DNA of 64,000 bases, taken from assembly GCA_009360345.1 (NCBI GenBank), contig SPDP01000003.1, positions 62,001 to 126,000 of the forward strand, given 5' to 3'. Shown here in pieces: positions 1 to 10,412 of this stretch. Numbering within the stretch: position 1 is the first letter of the stretch; each line of letters begins with the position of its first letter. A model generated the notes under the pieces. The model was not told the origin of the DNA and did no database searches. It saw nothing but the letters and a program-made list of their open reading frames with translations. The position numbers were made by a program, and so were the translations under genes. The stretch is from Alcaligenaceae bacterium SAGV5 (GTDB lineage: Bacteria; Pseudomonadota; Gammaproteobacteria; Burkholderiales; Burkholderiaceae_B).

Positions 1-16
1 CGAGATCGACCGCTGA
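1..16 (+). CDS. nuoD: NADH-quinone oxidoreductase subunit D, last codons only
   Basis: Only the final codons are in the window, reading E-I-D-R-stop with TGA at 14-16. NuoD proteins characteristically end in this tetrapeptide, and the gene directly precedes nuoE here as in the usual nuo order. Everything else about the subunit lies outside the window. The identification rests on the tail and on position. Confidence 0.6.
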
Positions 17-20
17 ACCC

Positions 21-551
21 ATGACCGCGTCCCAACCGGATACCACCATGCTGCTTTCCGAACAGGCCCTCAAGAAGATCGACCGCGAAGTCTCCAAGTA
101 CCCGGCCGAGCAGAAACAATCCGCCGTGATGGCGGCGCTGGCCATCGCGCAGGACGAGAAGGGCTGGCTGTCGCAAGAGGTGATGGAAGAAGTCGCGAAC
201 GTCCTCGGCATGCCTCCCATCGCCGTGCAGGAAGTCGCGACCTTCTACAACATGTACAACCTCAAGCCCATGGGGCAGTACAAGATCTCGGTCTGCACCA
301 ACCTGCCCTGTGCCCTGCGCGACGGCGAGAAGGCCGGGCACCACCTGAAGCAGAAGCTGGGTATCGATTATCGGGAAACGACCCCGGACGGCGTGTTCAC
401 GCTGATCGAGGGCGAATGCATGGGAGCCTGCGGCGACGCGCCCGTGCTGCTGGTGAACAACAAGCGTATGTGCATTCAGATGTCCGAGGCCAAGCTCGAC
501 GCGCTCGTCGATGAGTTGAAGGCCGAGGCGAATGCCGGAGGTGCAAAATGA
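21..551 (+). CDS. nuoE: NADH-quinone oxidoreductase subunit E (complex I 24 kDa subunit)
   Basis: This is a peripheral-arm subunit of respiratory complex I with a thioredoxin-like fold holding the 2Fe-2S cluster N1a. The four expected cysteines are visible: VCTNLPC around residues 92-98 and GECMGACGD around 131-139. The 176-residue length fits the family. The start at 21 follows the nuoD stop by 4 bases; a second in-frame ATG at 48 is possible, because neither has a clear Shine-Dalgarno sequence. The stop overlaps the nuoF start as ATGA at 548-551, which indicates translational coupling inside the nuo operon. Confidence 0.97.
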   Translation: MTASQPDTTMLLSEQALKKIDREVSKYPAEQKQSAVMAALAIAQDEKGWLSQEVMEEVANVLGMPPIAVQEVATFYNMYNLKPMGQYKISVCTNLPCALRDGEKAGHHLKQKLGIDYRETTPDGVFTLIEGECMGACGDAPVLLVNNKRMCIQMSEAKLDALVDELKAEANAGGAK

Positions 552-1867
552 GCGTGGCCGAACCGGTCATCAGCACGGCGTTCCACGACCGCCACATCGA
601 CCCGCAGATCATGGCGGGGCTGGACGGCAGCAACTGGCGCCTGAACGACTACGTCGCGCGCGGCGGCTACGAGGCCCTGCGCAAGATCCTGTCCACGGGC
701 ATGACGCCCGAACAGGTCATTGCCGAGGTCAAGTCCTCGGGGCTGCGCGGCCGTGGCGGCGCGGGCTTCCCGACCGGCCTGAAGTGGAGCTTCATGCCCC
801 GTACCTTCCCGGGCCAGAAGTACCTGGTCTGCAATTCCGACGAAGGCGAGCCGGGCACGTTCAAGGATCGCGACATCCTGCGCTACAACCCGCACATCGT
901 GATCGAGGGCATGGCCATCGCCGCCTACGCGATGGGCATCAGCGTGGGCTACAACTACATCCACGGCGAAATCTTCGAGGTGTACGAGCGTTTCGAGGAA
1001 GCGCTGGAAGAGGCGCGCGCCGCCGGTTTCCTGGGCAACAACATCCTCGGCTCGAACTTCAGCTTCCAGTTGCATGGCCACCACGGCTATGGCGCCTACA
1101 TCTGCGGCGAGGAAACCGCGCTGCTCGAATCGCTGGAAGGCAAGAAAGGCCAGCCGCGATTCAAGCCGCCGTTCCCGGCCAGCTTCGGCCTGTATGGCAA
1201 GCCGACCACGATCAACAACACCGAGACCTTCGCCGCGGTGCCCTGGATCATCCGCCACGGCGGCGATGCCTACCTGCAGGTGGGCAAGCCCAACAACGGC
1301 GGCACCAAGCTGTACTCGGTCTCGGGCGACGTGGAATACCCCGGCAACTTCGAGGTGCCGATGGGTACGCCGTTCTCCCGGCTGCTGGAACTGGCCGGCG
1401 GGGTGAGGGGCGGCCGCAAGCTCAAGGCCGTGATTCCCGGCGGCTCCAGCGCTCCCGTGGTGCCGGGCCACGTCATGATGGACTGCACCATGGACTACGA
1501 CTCGATCGCCAAGGCCGGGTCGATGCTGGGGTCGGGCGCGGTCATCGTGATGGACGAGACGCGCTGCATGGTGAAATCGCTGCTGCGCCTGTCGTATTTC
1601 TATTTCGAGGAAAGCTGCGGCCAGTGCACGCCGTGCCGCGAAGGCACGGGCTGGCTGTACCGTGTGGTCCACCGCATCGAGAGCGGCAAGGGCCGTCCGG
1701 AAGACCTGGACCTGCTCGACTCGGTGGCCGGCAACATCATGGGCCGCACGATCTGCGCGCTGGGCGATGCCGCGGCCATGCCGGTGCGGAGCTTCCTGAA
1801 GCACTACCGGGACGAGTTCATGTACCACATCGAGCACAAGCACTGCCTGGTGCCCGAGTACCTGTAG
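548..1867 (+). CDS. nuoF: NADH-quinone oxidoreductase subunit F (NADH and FMN binding)
   Basis: This is the catalytic entry point of complex I. It binds NADH and FMN and passes electrons to 4Fe-4S cluster N3. The glycine-rich nucleotide loop [13 protein letters not shown] lies near residues 63-75, the FMN region with [18 protein letters not shown] near 182-200, and the cluster ligands SCGQCTPC near 357-364 with the fourth Cys in the following ICALGD segment. At 439 residues it is of normal length. The start is well placed: GGAGG at 537-541 is 6 bases upstream and the ATG overlaps the nuoE stop. Confidence 0.98.
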   Translation: MSVAEPVISTAFHDRHIDPQIMAGLDGSNWRLNDYVARGGYEALRKILSTGMTPEQVIAEVKSSGLRGRGGAGFPTGLKWSFMPRTFPGQKYLVCNSDEGEPGTFKDRDILRYNPHIVIEGMAIAAYAMGISVGYNYIHGEIFEVYERFEEALEEARAAGFLGNNILGSNFSFQLHGHHGYGAYICGEETALLESLEGKKGQPRFKPPFPASFGLYGKPTTINNTETFAAVPWIIRHGGDAYLQVGKPNNGGTKLYSVSGDVEYPGNFEVPMGTPFSRLLELAGGVRGGRKLKAVIPGGSSAPVVPGHVMMDCTMDYDSIAKAGSMLGSGAVIVMDETRCMVKSLLRLSYFYFEESCGQCTPCREGTGWLYRVVHRIESGKGRPEDLDLLDSVAGNIMGRTICALGDAAAMPVRSFLKHYRDEFMYHIEHKHCLVPEYL

Positions 1868-1909
1868 CCGCCGACCCGCGCGCAAGCAAGCATTTACCGA
1901 AACGCATAC

Positions 1910-1929
1910 GCCCCGCCCGATGACGGGGC
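1910..1929 (+). other. Small hairpin in the nuoF-nuoG gap
   Basis: The 75 bp between nuoF and nuoG is the longest gap inside this operon. It holds an inverted repeat GCCCCG / CGGGGC (1910-1915 and 1924-1929) with an 8-base loop. No T-run follows, so it is not a canonical terminator. It could act as an RNA processing or mRNA-stability element that tunes nuoF against nuoG, but it is short and could be chance. Confidence 0.3.
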
Positions 1930-1942
1930 AAACGGAAATAAG

Positions 1943-4270
1943 ATGGTTGAAATCACGATCGACGGCAAGACAGTGGAGGTGGCCGAGGGCAGCATGATCA
2001 TGCATGCCGCCCAGAAGGTCGGCCTCTACGTGCCGCATTTCTGCTATCACAAGAAGCTGTCGATCGCGGCCAATTGCCGCATGTGTCTGGTCGACGTCGA
2101 GAAGGCTCCCAAGCCGCTGCCTGCCTGTGCCACGCCGGTCAGCAACGGCATGGTGGTCCATACGGCTTCCGAAAAGGCCATCAACGCCCAGAAGGGCGTG
2201 ATGGAGTTCCTGCTGATCAACCACCCGCTGGATTGCCCCATCTGCGACCAGGGCGGCGAGTGCCAGCTCCAGGATCTGGCCGTGGGCTACGGCGGCTCGT
2301 CCTCGCGCTACAGCGAGGAAAAGCGCGTGGTGTTCCACAAGAACCTGGGCCCGCTGGTGTCGGCCGAGGAAATGGCCCGCTGCATCCAGTGCACCCGTTG
2401 CGTGCGCTTCGGCCAGGAAATCGCCGGCGTGATGGAACTGGGCATGATCAACCGCGGCGAGCATTCCGAGATCACCACCTTCGTGGGCCGCGCCGTCGAG
2501 TCCGAGCTGTCGGGCAACATGATCGATATCTGCCCGGTGGGCGCGCTCACGTCCAAGCCGTTCCGCTACAGCGCCCGCACCTGGGAACTGGCCCGCCGCA
2601 AGTCGGTCAGCCCGCATGACAGCATCGGCGCCAACCTCGTCGTCCAGGTCAAGAACGATCGCGTCATGCGCGTGGTGCCGTTCGAGAACGAAGAGGTCAA
2701 CGAGTGCTGGATCAGCGATCGCGATCGTTTCGCCTATGAAGGCCTGAACAGCGAAGACCGCCTGGCCGTCCCGATGGTGCGCGGCACCGACGGACTATGG
2801 AAGGAAGTGGAGTGGGCCGAGGCGCTGGACGCCGTCGCGGCCGGGCTGCAAGGGGTCAAGAACAGCTATGGCGCCGGCCAGATCGGCGCGCTGGCGGCCC
2901 AGTACGCCACCACTGAGGAATTCGCGCTGCTGGCCCGCCTGGTGCGCGCCCTGGGTTCCGACAACATCGATTTCCGCCTGCGCCAGACCGACGCGGGCTT
3001 CGACGCCGCGCGCGGCGGCGCCCCGTGGCTGGGCATGGCCCTGGCCGAGATCGGCACGCTGGACCGCGTGCTGGTGGTCGGCTCGTTCCTGCGCAAGGAC
3101 CATCCGCTGCTGGCCCAGCGCCTGCGCCAGGCCGCCAAGGCCGGCACGCAGGTCATCCTGGTCGACGTGGCGGCCGACGATCCGTTGATGCCCGTGGCCG
3201 AACGCGTCACGGTGGCTCCCGCGGCATTGCCGGCGGTGCTGGCCGAGATCGCCGTGGCGCTGGCCCAGGCCAAGGAAGCGGCCGTCGCGCCCGAACTGGC
3301 CGGCGTGCAGCCGGGCGAGGCGGCCCGCCGCATCGCCGCGCTGCTGGCCTCTGGCGAGAACACCGCCGTGCTGCTGGGCAACCTGGCGGCGCAGCACCCG
3401 CAGGCCTCGACGCTGGCGGCCAACGCGCAACTGATCGCGCAGGCCGCGGGCGCCCGCCTGGGCTTCACGACCGAGGGCGGCAACACGGTGGGCGGCTATC
3501 TGGCCGAGGCCGTGCCGCTGCGCGGCGGCAAGTCCGCGGTGCAGATGTTCGCCGAGCCGCTCAAGGCCCATATCGTGGTGCATGCCGAGCCGGCGCTGGA
3601 CGCGGCCAACGGCGTGGCCGCCCTGCGCGCGCTGCGCGCCGCGCAGTTCAACGTCGCCCTGACCTCGTACCGCTCCGCCGCCGAGGACTGGGCCCACGTG
3701 ATGCTGCCCATCGCGCCGTTCACCGAAACCTCGGGTACTTTCGTCAATGCCGAGGGCAGGGCGCAGAGCTTCAAGGGCACGGTCCGTCCGCTGGGCCAGA
3801 CGCGCCCGGGCTGGAAGGTGCTGCGCGTGCTGGGCAATGCGCTGGAGCTGCCCGGCTTCGACGACGAGACCTCCGAATCCGTGCGCGACGCGGTGCTGGC
3901 CGGCGAGATCGCGCCGCGCCTGTCGAACGCCATCGGCGCCAGGCCGGGCGTGGGCGAGGCGGTCCAGGGCCTGCAGCGCGTGGCCGACGTGCCGCTGTTC
4001 TTCAGCGACGCCATCGCGCGCCGCGCCGGATCGCTGCAATCCACGCCGGCCGCCGATGAGCCCGAGGCCCGGGCCAGCGCCGCCACCGCGGCGAACCTGG
4101 GCCTGGCCGACGGCGACCGCGTGCGCGTGAAGTCGGCGACCGGCTCGGTCGAACTTTTTCTTTCCGTGGATGACACCGTGCCGGCCGGCGCCGTGCGCAT
4201 TGCCGCCGCCCATGCCTCGACCTTCGCGCTCGGCGGCGCATTCGAACAACTTAGCGTGGAGCGTGCGTGA
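1943..4270 (+). CDS. nuoG: NADH-quinone oxidoreductase subunit G (complex I 75 kDa subunit)
   Basis: This is the large iron-sulfur subunit of the complex I peripheral arm, carrying electrons from NuoF towards NuoI. The N-terminal ferredoxin-like domain shows CRMCLVD and the His-containing [15 protein letters not shown] motif. Further clusters are marked by [11 protein letters not shown] and [17 protein letters not shown]. The rest (from about residue 220) resembles the molybdopterin oxidoreductase fold but has lost catalytic function in this family. The extra cysteines of the N7 cluster known in E. coli and Thermus are absent: the corresponding segment reads [16 protein letters not shown], as in mitochondrial-type subunits. 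It is 775 residues long and its stop overlaps the nuoH start (TGATG). Confidence 0.97.
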   Translation: MVEITIDGKTVEVAEGSMIMHAAQKVGLYVPHFCYHKKLSIAANCRMCLVDVEKAPKPLPACATPVSNGMVVHTASEKAINAQKGVMEFLLINHPLDCPICDQGGECQLQDLAVGYGGSSSRYSEEKRVVFHKNLGPLVSAEEMARCIQCTRCVRFGQEIAGVMELGMINRGEHSEITTFVGRAVESELSGNMIDICPVGALTSKPFRYSARTWELARRKSVSPHDSIGANLVVQVKNDRVMRVVPFENEEVNECWISDRDRFAYEGLNSEDRLAVPMVRGTDGLWKEVEWAEALDAVAAGLQGVKNSYGAGQIGALAAQYATTEEFALLARLVRALGSDNIDFRLRQTDAGFDAARGGAPWLGMALAEIGTLDRVLVVGSFLRKDHPLLAQRLRQAAKAGTQVILVDVAADDPLMPVAERVTVAPAALPAVLAEIAVALAQAKEAAVAPELAGVQPGEAARRIAALLASGENTAVLLGNLAAQHPQASTLAANAQLIAQAAGARLGFTTEGGNTVGGYLAEAVPLRGGKSAVQMFAEPLKAHIVVHAEPALDAANGVAALRALRAAQFNVALTSYRSAAEDWAHVMLPIAPFTETSGTFVNAEGRAQSFKGTVRPLGQTRPGWKVLRVLGNALELPGFDDETSESVRDAVLAGEIAPRLSNAIGARPGVGEAVQGLQRVADVPLFFSDAIARRAGSLQSTPAADEPEARASAATAANLGLADGDRVRVKSATGSVELFLSVDDTVPAGAVRIAAAHASTFALGGAFEQLSVERA

Positions 4271-5343
4271 TGCAGTGGATCGACGTCATTCAGGCTCATG
4301 GGACGGAGCTGATCGGCCCGGCAGCCTGGTCGGTGGTGTGGAACATCGTCAAGATCGTCTGCATCGCGTTGCCCATCATCCTGTGCGTGGCCTATCTCAC
4401 GTACTGGGAGCGCAAGATGATCGGCTGGATGCACGTCCGCCTCGGCCCCAACCGCGTGGGTCCCAAGGGGCTGCTGCAGCCGTTCGCCGACGTGCTGAAG
4501 CTGCTGACCAAGGAAGTGATCGTTCCCAGCAACGCCAACAAGGTGCTCTACATCGTGGCGCCCGTCGTGGTGCTGATGCCGGCGCTGGCCGCCTGGGCGG
4601 TGATGCCGTTCGGCCCGGAAGTCGTGCTGGCCAACGTCAACGCCGGCCTGCTCTATGTCATGGCCATCACCTCGCTGGGTGTCTACGGCGTGATCATCGC
4701 CGGCTGGGCGTCGAACTCGAAATACGCCTTCCTGGGCGCGCTGCGCGCCTCGGCGCAGATGCTGTCCTACGAGCTGGCCATCGGCTTCGTGCTGGTGACG
4801 GTGCTGCTGGTGTCCGGCAGCCTGAACATGAGCGAGATCGTCCTGAAGCAGGCCGACGGACGTTTCGCCGGCATGGGCCTGACGTTCCTGTCGTGGAACT
4901 GGCTGCCGCTCTTGCCGCTGTTCGTGATCTACGTCATCTCGGCGGTGGCCGAGACCAACCGCCACCCGTTCGACGTGGTCGAGGGCGAGTCGGAGATCGT
5001 GGCCGGCCACATGGTGGAGTATTCGGGCATGACCTTCGCCCTGTTCTTCCTGGGCGAATACGCCAACATGATCCTGCTGTCGGCGCTGGCCTCGGTCATG
5101 TTCCTGGGCGGTTGGCTGCCTCCGGTCGACGTGGCGCCGCTCACCTGGGTGCCGGGCTGGATCTGGCTGGCGCTCAAGACGTTCTGCGTGGTTTCGATGT
5201 TCATCTGGTTCCGTGCGTCTTTCCCGCGCTACCGCTACGACCAGATCATGCGCCTGGGCTGGAAGGTCTTCATCCCGTTGACGCTGGCCTGGTTGCTGGT
5301 GGTGGCGGTCTGGATGCAGACGCCCTGGAACATCTGGAAGTAA
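4270..5343 (+). CDS. nuoH: NADH-quinone oxidoreductase subunit H
   Basis: This is a membrane-arm subunit that helps form the quinone-binding chamber next to NuoB and NuoD. The sequence is dominated by transmembrane helices (about eight or nine). It carries conserved charged loops of the family, such as [20 protein letters not shown] near residues 44-63 and [16 protein letters not shown] near 226-241. I place the start at the ATG at 4270, which overlaps the nuoG stop as TGATG; a GTG one codon upstream (4267) is an alternative. The protein is 357 residues. Confidence 0.97.
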   Translation: MQWIDVIQAHGTELIGPAAWSVVWNIVKIVCIALPIILCVAYLTYWERKMIGWMHVRLGPNRVGPKGLLQPFADVLKLLTKEVIVPSNANKVLYIVAPVVVLMPALAAWAVMPFGPEVVLANVNAGLLYVMAITSLGVYGVIIAGWASNSKYAFLGALRASAQMLSYELAIGFVLVTVLLVSGSLNMSEIVLKQADGRFAGMGLTFLSWNWLPLLPLFVIYVISAVAETNRHPFDVVEGESEIVAGHMVEYSGMTFALFFLGEYANMILLSALASVMFLGGWLPPVDVAPLTWVPGWIWLALKTFCVVSMFIWFRASFPRYRYDQIMRLGWKVFIPLTLAWLLVVAVWMQTPWNIWK

Positions 5344-5384
5344 TGCCCGCCCTGTGCGAGCCCAAGAATAGGCAGGACTGAATC

Positions 5385-5873
5385 ATGCAAGCGATCAAGG
5401 AATTCTTCGGCAGCCTGATGCTGACCGAACTCCTCAAGGGATTGCGCCTGACGGGGCGGTACATGTTCGCCCGCAAGATCACGGTGCAGTATCCCGAGGA
5501 AAAGACCCCGATGTCCCCGCGTTTCCGGGGCCTGCATGCCTTGCGCCGCTATCCCAACGGGGAAGAGCGCTGCATCGCCTGCAAGCTGTGCGAGGCGGTC
5601 TGTCCGGCGGTGGCGATCACGATCGAATCCGAGGTGCGCGAGGACGGCACGCGCCGCACCAACCGCTACGACATCGACCTGACCAAGTGCATCTTCTGCG
5701 GTTTCTGCGAGGAAAGCTGCCCGGTGGACTCCATCGTCGAGACGCATATCCACGAATACCACGGCGAACAGCGGGGCGACCTGTATTTCACCAAGGACAT
5801 GCTGCTGGCGGTCGGCGACCGCTATGAAGCCGAGATTGCGCAGAACCGTGCGCAGGACGCGAAATACCGGTAA
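5385..5873 (+). CDS. nuoI: NADH-quinone oxidoreductase subunit I (2 x 4Fe-4S)
   Basis: This subunit holds the ferredoxin-like clusters N6a and N6b that pass electrons from NuoG to NuoB. Both CxxCxxCxxxCP motifs are intact: [12 protein letters not shown] near residues 64-75 and [12 protein letters not shown] near 103-114. It has 162 residues, a normal length for this group. It lies 41 bp after nuoH and 14 bp before nuoJ, in the standard nuo order. Confidence 0.97.
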   Translation: MQAIKEFFGSLMLTELLKGLRLTGRYMFARKITVQYPEEKTPMSPRFRGLHALRRYPNGEERCIACKLCEAVCPAVAITIESEVREDGTRRTNRYDIDLTKCIFCGFCEESCPVDSIVETHIHEYHGEQRGDLYFTKDMLLAVGDRYEAEIAQNRAQDAKYR

Positions 5874-5887
5874 CCGAAATCCACACC

Positions 5888-6535
5888 ATGACCGCCATAC
5901 TGTTCTATATATTCGCCGCGATCCTCGTCGTGGCCGCCTGCCGGGTCATCGTCGCGCGCAGCCCCGTTACCGCCGTCATGCACCTGGTGCTGTCGTTCTT
6001 CACCGCGTCCATGATCTGGATGCTGCTGAAGGCGGAGTTCCTCGCCATCCTGCTGGTGCTCGTGTATGTGGGCGCGGTGATGGTGCTGTTCCTGTTCGTC
6101 GTGATGATGCTGGACATCGACAGCGCCAAGCTGCGCCAGGGCTTCAAGAGCTACCTGCCGCTGGGCATCCTGGTGGGCGTCATCATGGTGGGGGAAATGG
6201 CTTTCGTGCTGGCCAATGCCTACTGGGACACCAGCGTGCCGCAGGCGCCGGCCGATTTCAACAACACGCGCGCCATCGGCGTGGCGATGTACACCGAGTA
6301 CATCTACGCGGTCGAGATCGCCGCCGTGATCCTGCTGGTGGGCATGGTGGCCGCCATCGCGCTCACGCTGCGCCGCCGTTCCGACGTCAAGGTGACCCGG
6401 TCGTCCGAGCAGATCCGGGTGCGCCGCCAGGACCGCGTCCGCCTGGTATCGATTCCGTCGCAAACCGAAAATTCCCAGGAAGGCGGGAGCGCCCAGGCGC
6501 CTGCCGCCACTGAACCCAAGGGAAGCCAATCATGA
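5888..6535 (+). CDS. nuoJ: NADH-quinone oxidoreductase subunit J
   Basis: This is a small membrane-arm subunit of complex I located between NuoH/A and NuoK. About five hydrophobic helices fill residues 1-165. The last 50 or so residues form a hydrophilic tail rich in Arg, Ser and Gln, longer than the tail in E. coli NuoJ. The segment [19 protein letters not shown] near residues 58-76 is typical of the family. The stop overlaps the nuoK start by 4 bp (ATGA at 6532-6535). Confidence 0.96.
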   Translation: MTAILFYIFAAILVVAACRVIVARSPVTAVMHLVLSFFTASMIWMLLKAEFLAILLVLVYVGAVMVLFLFVVMMLDIDSAKLRQGFKSYLPLGILVGVIMVGEMAFVLANAYWDTSVPQAPADFNNTRAIGVAMYTEYIYAVEIAAVILLVGMVAAIALTLRRRSDVKVTRSSEQIRVRRQDRVRLVSIPSQTENSQEGGSAQAPAATEPKGSQS

Positions 6536-6840
6536 CCCTGACCCTAGGCCACTTCCTCGTGCTGGGCGCGATCCTGTTCGCGATCAGCATCGTCGGCATC
6601 TTCCTCAACCGCAAGAACATCATCGTGCTGCTGATGGCGATCGAACTGATGTTGCTGGCGGTGAACATGAATTTCATCGCTTTTTCCACCTGGATGGGCG
6701 ATTTGAGCGGTCAGGTGTTCGTGTTCTTCATCATGACCGTGGCGGCCGCCGAAGCTGCCATCGGCCTGGCGATCCTGGTTGTATTGTTCCGCAACCTGAA
6801 CACGATCAATGTTGATGAACTTGACCGGCTGAAGGGCTGA
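6532..6840 (+). CDS. nuoK: NADH-quinone oxidoreductase subunit K
   Basis: This is the MrpC-like membrane subunit that takes part in proton translocation. It has three transmembrane helices in 102 residues, the usual length. The conserved acidic residues inside the membrane are visible in [16 protein letters not shown] (Glu near residue 37) and [14 protein letters not shown] (Glu near 71). It is coupled to nuoJ by the ATGA overlap and followed 27 bp later by nuoL. Confidence 0.97.
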   Translation: MTLTLGHFLVLGAILFAISIVGIFLNRKNIIVLLMAIELMLLAVNMNFIAFSTWMGDLSGQVFVFFIMTVAAAEAAIGLAILVVLFRNLNTINVDELDRLKG

Positions 6841-6867
6841 CGGTCCGGGCTACGAGAAAATCAAGAC

Positions 6868-8895
6868 ATGTCGGTACCTAAGCTCTATCTCCTCATCGCT
6901 TTCGCCCCGCTGGTCGGGTCCGCCATCGCCGGCTTGTTCGGCACCGGCTTCCTCGGACGCTGGGTCGGCCGCGCCGGCGCGCACTGGGTCACGATCCTGG
7001 GCGTGCTGGTCTCGGCCATCGGCTCGGCGTTCGTGCTGCAGGACGTCCTGGCGGGCAACACCTTCAATGGCACGCTCTACACCTGGAGCGCGATCGGCGG
7101 CATCAAGCTGGAAATCGGCTTCATGATCGACACGCTGTCGGCCATGATGATGGTGGTGGTCACCTCGGTGTCGCTGATGGTGCACATCTACACCATCGGC
7201 TACATGAAGGACGATCCCGGCTACCAGCGGTTCTTCGCCTACATCTCGCTGTTCACCTTCTCGATGCTGATGCTGGTCATGGCCAACAACATGCTCCAGC
7301 TCTTCTTCGGGTGGGAAGCCGTGGGCCTGGTGTCCTACCTGCTGATCGGTTTCTGGTATACCCGTCCCACCGCGATCTTCGCCAACATGAAGGCCTTCCT
7401 GGTCAACCGGGTAGGGGACTTCGGCTTCGTGCTGGGCATCGGCCTTCTGTTCGCCTACGCCGGCTCGCTGAACTACACCGAGGTGTTCTCGCAGTCGGAC
7501 AAGCTGGCGGGCATGACCTTCCCGGGTACCGACTGGATGCTGCTGAGCGTGGCCTGCATCGCGCTGTTCGTGGGCGCCATGGGCAAGTCGGCGCAGTTTC
7601 CGCTGCACGTCTGGCTGCCCGACTCGATGGAAGGCCCGACCCCGATCTCCGCGCTGATCCACGCCGCCACCATGGTGACGGCGGGCATCTTCATGGTGGC
7701 ACGCTTCTCGCCGCTGTTCGAGCTGTCTCCCACCGCGCTGTCGTTCATCATCGTCATCGGCGCGATCACCGCGTTGTTCATGGGTTTCCTGGGCATCATC
7801 CAGAACGACATCAAGCGCGTGGTGGCCTATTCGACGCTGTCGCAGCTGGGCTACATGACCGTGGCGCTGGGTGCTTCGGCCTACTCGGTGGCGATCTTCC
7901 ACCTGATGACGCATGCCTTCTTCAAGGCGCTGCTGTTCCTGGCGGCGGGTTCGGTCATCATCGGCATGCACCACGACCAGGACATCCGCAACATGGGCGG
8001 CCTGCGCAAGTACATGCCCATCACCTGGATCACCTTCCTGCTGGGTTCGCTGGCGCTGATCGGCACGCCGTTCTTCGCCGGGTTCTACTCGAAGGAAAAC
8101 ATCATCGAGGCCGCCAAGCTGTCCCACGTCTGGGGTTCGGGCTTCGCCTACTTCGCGGTGCTGGCCGGCGTGTTCGTGACGGCGTTCTACTCGTTCCGCC
8201 TGTACTTCCTGGTCTTCCATGGCAAGGAGCGCTTCGACACCTCGGGCGCGCACGGGCATGGACACGACGACCACGCGCACGACAGCCATGGCCACGACGA
8301 CCACCACCATGGCGGCGTGCCGCACGAGTCGCCCGCCGTGGTGACGGTGCCGCTGGTGCTGCTGGCCATCCCGTCGGTGGTGATCGGCGCGATCGCGGTC
8401 GGTCCCATGCTGTTCGGCGACTTCTTCAAGGGCGTGATCGCCAATTCGCCCGATCGTCCGGTCATGGAGCACCTGGCCGAGGACTTCCACGGCTGGGTGG
8501 CCTACGGGCTGCACGCCTTCAGCACCGTGCCGTTCTGGCTGATGCTGGCCGGCGTGGTCCTGGCGTGGTTCTTCTACATGGTCAAACCGGCCATTCCCGC
8601 CGCCATCAAGGCTCGCGCAGGCTGGCTGTACAACCTGCTCGACAACAAGTACTACATGGACAAGATCAACGAAGCCGTGTTCGCGCGCGGTGCCCGGGCG
8701 CTGGGCGGCGGCTTCTGGAAGGTGGGCGACAAGTCCCTGATCGACGGCCTCCTGGTCAACGGCAGCGCCCGTCTGGTGGGCTGGTTCGCCGGCGTGGTCC
8801 GCCACCTGCAGTCGGGCTACATCTATCACTACGCCTTCGCCATGATCATCGGCATCATGGCCATGGTGACCTTCTTCGTCCTGCTGAACAATTGA
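6868..8895 (+). CDS. nuoL: NADH-quinone oxidoreductase subunit L, with a His-rich loop
   Basis: This is the largest antiporter-like subunit of complex I, a proton pump with the long lateral helix at its C-terminus. Conserved pumping motifs include FFGWEAVGLVSYLLIGFW near residues 146-163 and KSAQFPLHVWLPDSMEGPTP near 238-257. At 675 residues it is longer than E. coli NuoL (613). Part of the excess is a histidine-rich loop at about residues 462-486 (nt 8251-8325) with 11 His in 25 residues. The stop overlaps the nuoM start as TGATG. Confidence 0.97.
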   Translation: MSVPKLYLLIAFAPLVGSAIAGLFGTGFLGRWVGRAGAHWVTILGVLVSAIGSAFVLQDVLAGNTFNGTLYTWSAIGGIKLEIGFMIDTLSAMMMVVVTSVSLMVHIYTIGYMKDDPGYQRFFAYISLFTFSMLMLVMANNMLQLFFGWEAVGLVSYLLIGFWYTRPTAIFANMKAFLVNRVGDFGFVLGIGLLFAYAGSLNYTEVFSQSDKLAGMTFPGTDWMLLSVACIALFVGAMGKSAQFPLHVWLPDSMEGPTPISALIHAATMVTAGIFMVARFSPLFELSPTALSFIIVIGAITALFMGFLGIIQNDIKRVVAYSTLSQLGYMTVALGASAYSVAIFHLMTHAFFKALLFLAAGSVIIGMHHDQDIRNMGGLRKYMPITWITFLLGSLALIGTPFFAGFYSKENIIEAAKLSHVWGSGFAYFAVLAGVFVTAFYSFRLYFLVFHGKERFDTSGAHGHGHDDHAHDSHGHDDHHHGGVPHESPAVVTVPLVLLAIPSVVIGAIAVGPMLFGDFFKGVIANSPDRPVMEHLAEDFHGWVAYGLHAFSTVPFWLMLAGVVLAWFFYMVKPAIPAAIKARAGWLYNLLDNKYYMDKINEAVFARGARALGGGFWKVGDKSLIDGLLVNGSARLVGWFAGVVRHLQSGYIYHYAFAMIIGIMAMVTFFVLLNN

Positions 8896-10394
8896 TGGCA
8901 AGCGATATGGCTCAAACTTCTTTTCCGTGGCTCTCGCTTGCGATCTTCACCCCGATCGTCTTCGGCATCATGGTGCTGGCGGTGGGGCGAGACAGCAATC
9001 CCACCGTCGCCCGCGTGCTGGCGCTGATCGGCGCGATCACCGGCTTCCTGGTGACCCTGCCGCTGTACACCGGGTTCGACGCCTCGACGGCGCAAATGCA
9101 GTTCGTCGAGAAAGCCTCCTGGATCGCCGAGTACGGCGTGTCCTATTACCTGGGCGTGGACGGCATCTCGCTGTGGTTCGTCCTGCTGACGGCCTTCATC
9201 ACCATCATCGTGGTGCTGGCCGGGTGGGAGGTCATCACCAGCCGCGTCGCCCAGTACATGGGCGCCTTCCTGATCCTGTCGGGCCTGATGATCGGCGTGT
9301 TCGCGGCGCTGGACGGCCTGCTGTTCTACGTGTTCTTCGAAGCCACGCTGATCCCGATGTACATCATCATCGGCGTCTGGGGCGGCCCCAACCGGGTCTA
9401 CGCGGCGTTCAAGTTCTTCCTGTACACGCTGCTGGGCTCGCTGCTGACGCTGGTCGCCTTCATCTACCTGTGGCATTCGGCCGGCGGCACGTTCGACATC
9501 CTGGCCTGGCACAAGCTGCCGCTGGGCCAGACCGAGCAGATCCTGATCTTCCTGGCGTTCCTGATGGCTTTCGCCGTCAAGGTGCCGATGTGGCCGGTCC
9601 ACACCTGGCTGCCCGATGCCCACGTCGAGGCGCCCACCGGCGGTTCGGTGGTGCTGGCCGCCATCATGCTGAAGCTTGGCGCCTACGGCTTCCTGCGGCT
9701 GTCGCTGCCCATCGTGCCCGATGCCGCGCATAGCCTGTCGGGCATGATGATCGCGCTGTCGCTGATCGCCGTCATCTACATCGGCCTGGTGGCGCTGGTG
9801 CAGGACGACATGAAGAAGCTGGTCGCGTATTCGTCCGTGGCGCACATGGGCTTCGTGACCCTGGGCTTCTTCATCTTCAACACCGCCGGCGTCGAGGGCG
9901 CCATCGTGCAGATGGTTTCGCACGGCTTCGTGTCGGGGGCGATGTTCCTGTGCATAGGCGTGCTGTACGACCGTGTGCATTCGCGCCGCATCGCCGACTA
10001 CGGCGGCGTGGTCAACACCATGCCCAGGTTCGCGACGTTCTTCGTGCTGTTCTCGATGGCCAACAGCGGCCTGCCGGCCACCAGCGGCTTCGTGGGCGAG
10101 TTCTTCGTCATCATGGGCTCGGTCGAGTACAACTTCTGGATCGGCCTGCTGGCCGCCATCGCGCTGATCCTGGGCGCCGCGTACTCGCTGTGGATGGTCA
10201 AGCGCGTCGTGTTCGGAGACATCACCCACCAGCACGTGCGCGAGCTGAACGATGTCAACGCCCGCGAGTTCTTCATCCTGGGCGTGATGGCCATCGCCGT
10301 GCTGTACATGGGCGTCCATCCCGCGCCCTTCACCGACGTGATGCACGTCTCGGTCGACGCGCTGCTCAAGCATGTCGCCATTTCGAAACTGTAG
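8895..10394 (+). CDS. nuoM: NADH-quinone oxidoreductase subunit M
   Basis: This is an antiporter-like proton-pumping subunit of the membrane arm. It has about fourteen transmembrane helices and the family motifs FFEATLIPMYIIIGVWGG (near residues 150-167) and KVPMWPVHTWLPDAHVEAPT (near 230-249), with the conserved Lys and Glu. I start it at the ATG at 8895, which overlaps the nuoL stop; an in-frame ATG at 8907 is also possible. The protein is 499 residues. An open frame runs upstream through nuoL in the same phase but is not part of the gene. Confidence 0.97.
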   Translation: MASDMAQTSFPWLSLAIFTPIVFGIMVLAVGRDSNPTVARVLALIGAITGFLVTLPLYTGFDASTAQMQFVEKASWIAEYGVSYYLGVDGISLWFVLLTAFITIIVVLAGWEVITSRVAQYMGAFLILSGLMIGVFAALDGLLFYVFFEATLIPMYIIIGVWGGPNRVYAAFKFFLYTLLGSLLTLVAFIYLWHSAGGTFDILAWHKLPLGQTEQILIFLAFLMAFAVKVPMWPVHTWLPDAHVEAPTGGSVVLAAIMLKLGAYGFLRLSLPIVPDAAHSLSGMMIALSLIAVIYIGLVALVQDDMKKLVAYSSVAHMGFVTLGFFIFNTAGVEGAIVQMVSHGFVSGAMFLCIGVLYDRVHSRRIADYGGVVNTMPRFATFFVLFSMANSGLPATSGFVGEFFVIMGSVEYNFWIGLLAAIALILGAAYSLWMVKRVVFGDITHQHVRELNDVNAREFFILGVMAIAVLYMGVHPAPFTDVMHVSVDALLKHVAISKL

Positions 10395-10412
10395 GACGCC
10401 GGACGTTACGCA

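Noticed and set aside
476..2617. Very long open frames on the strand opposite real genes, for example 476-2617 minus and 8829-11987 minus
   Set aside because: They mirror the codon structure of high-GC genes. Their translations are His/Arg/Gly/Ala-rich with no motif, while the opposite strand encodes complete complex I subunits.
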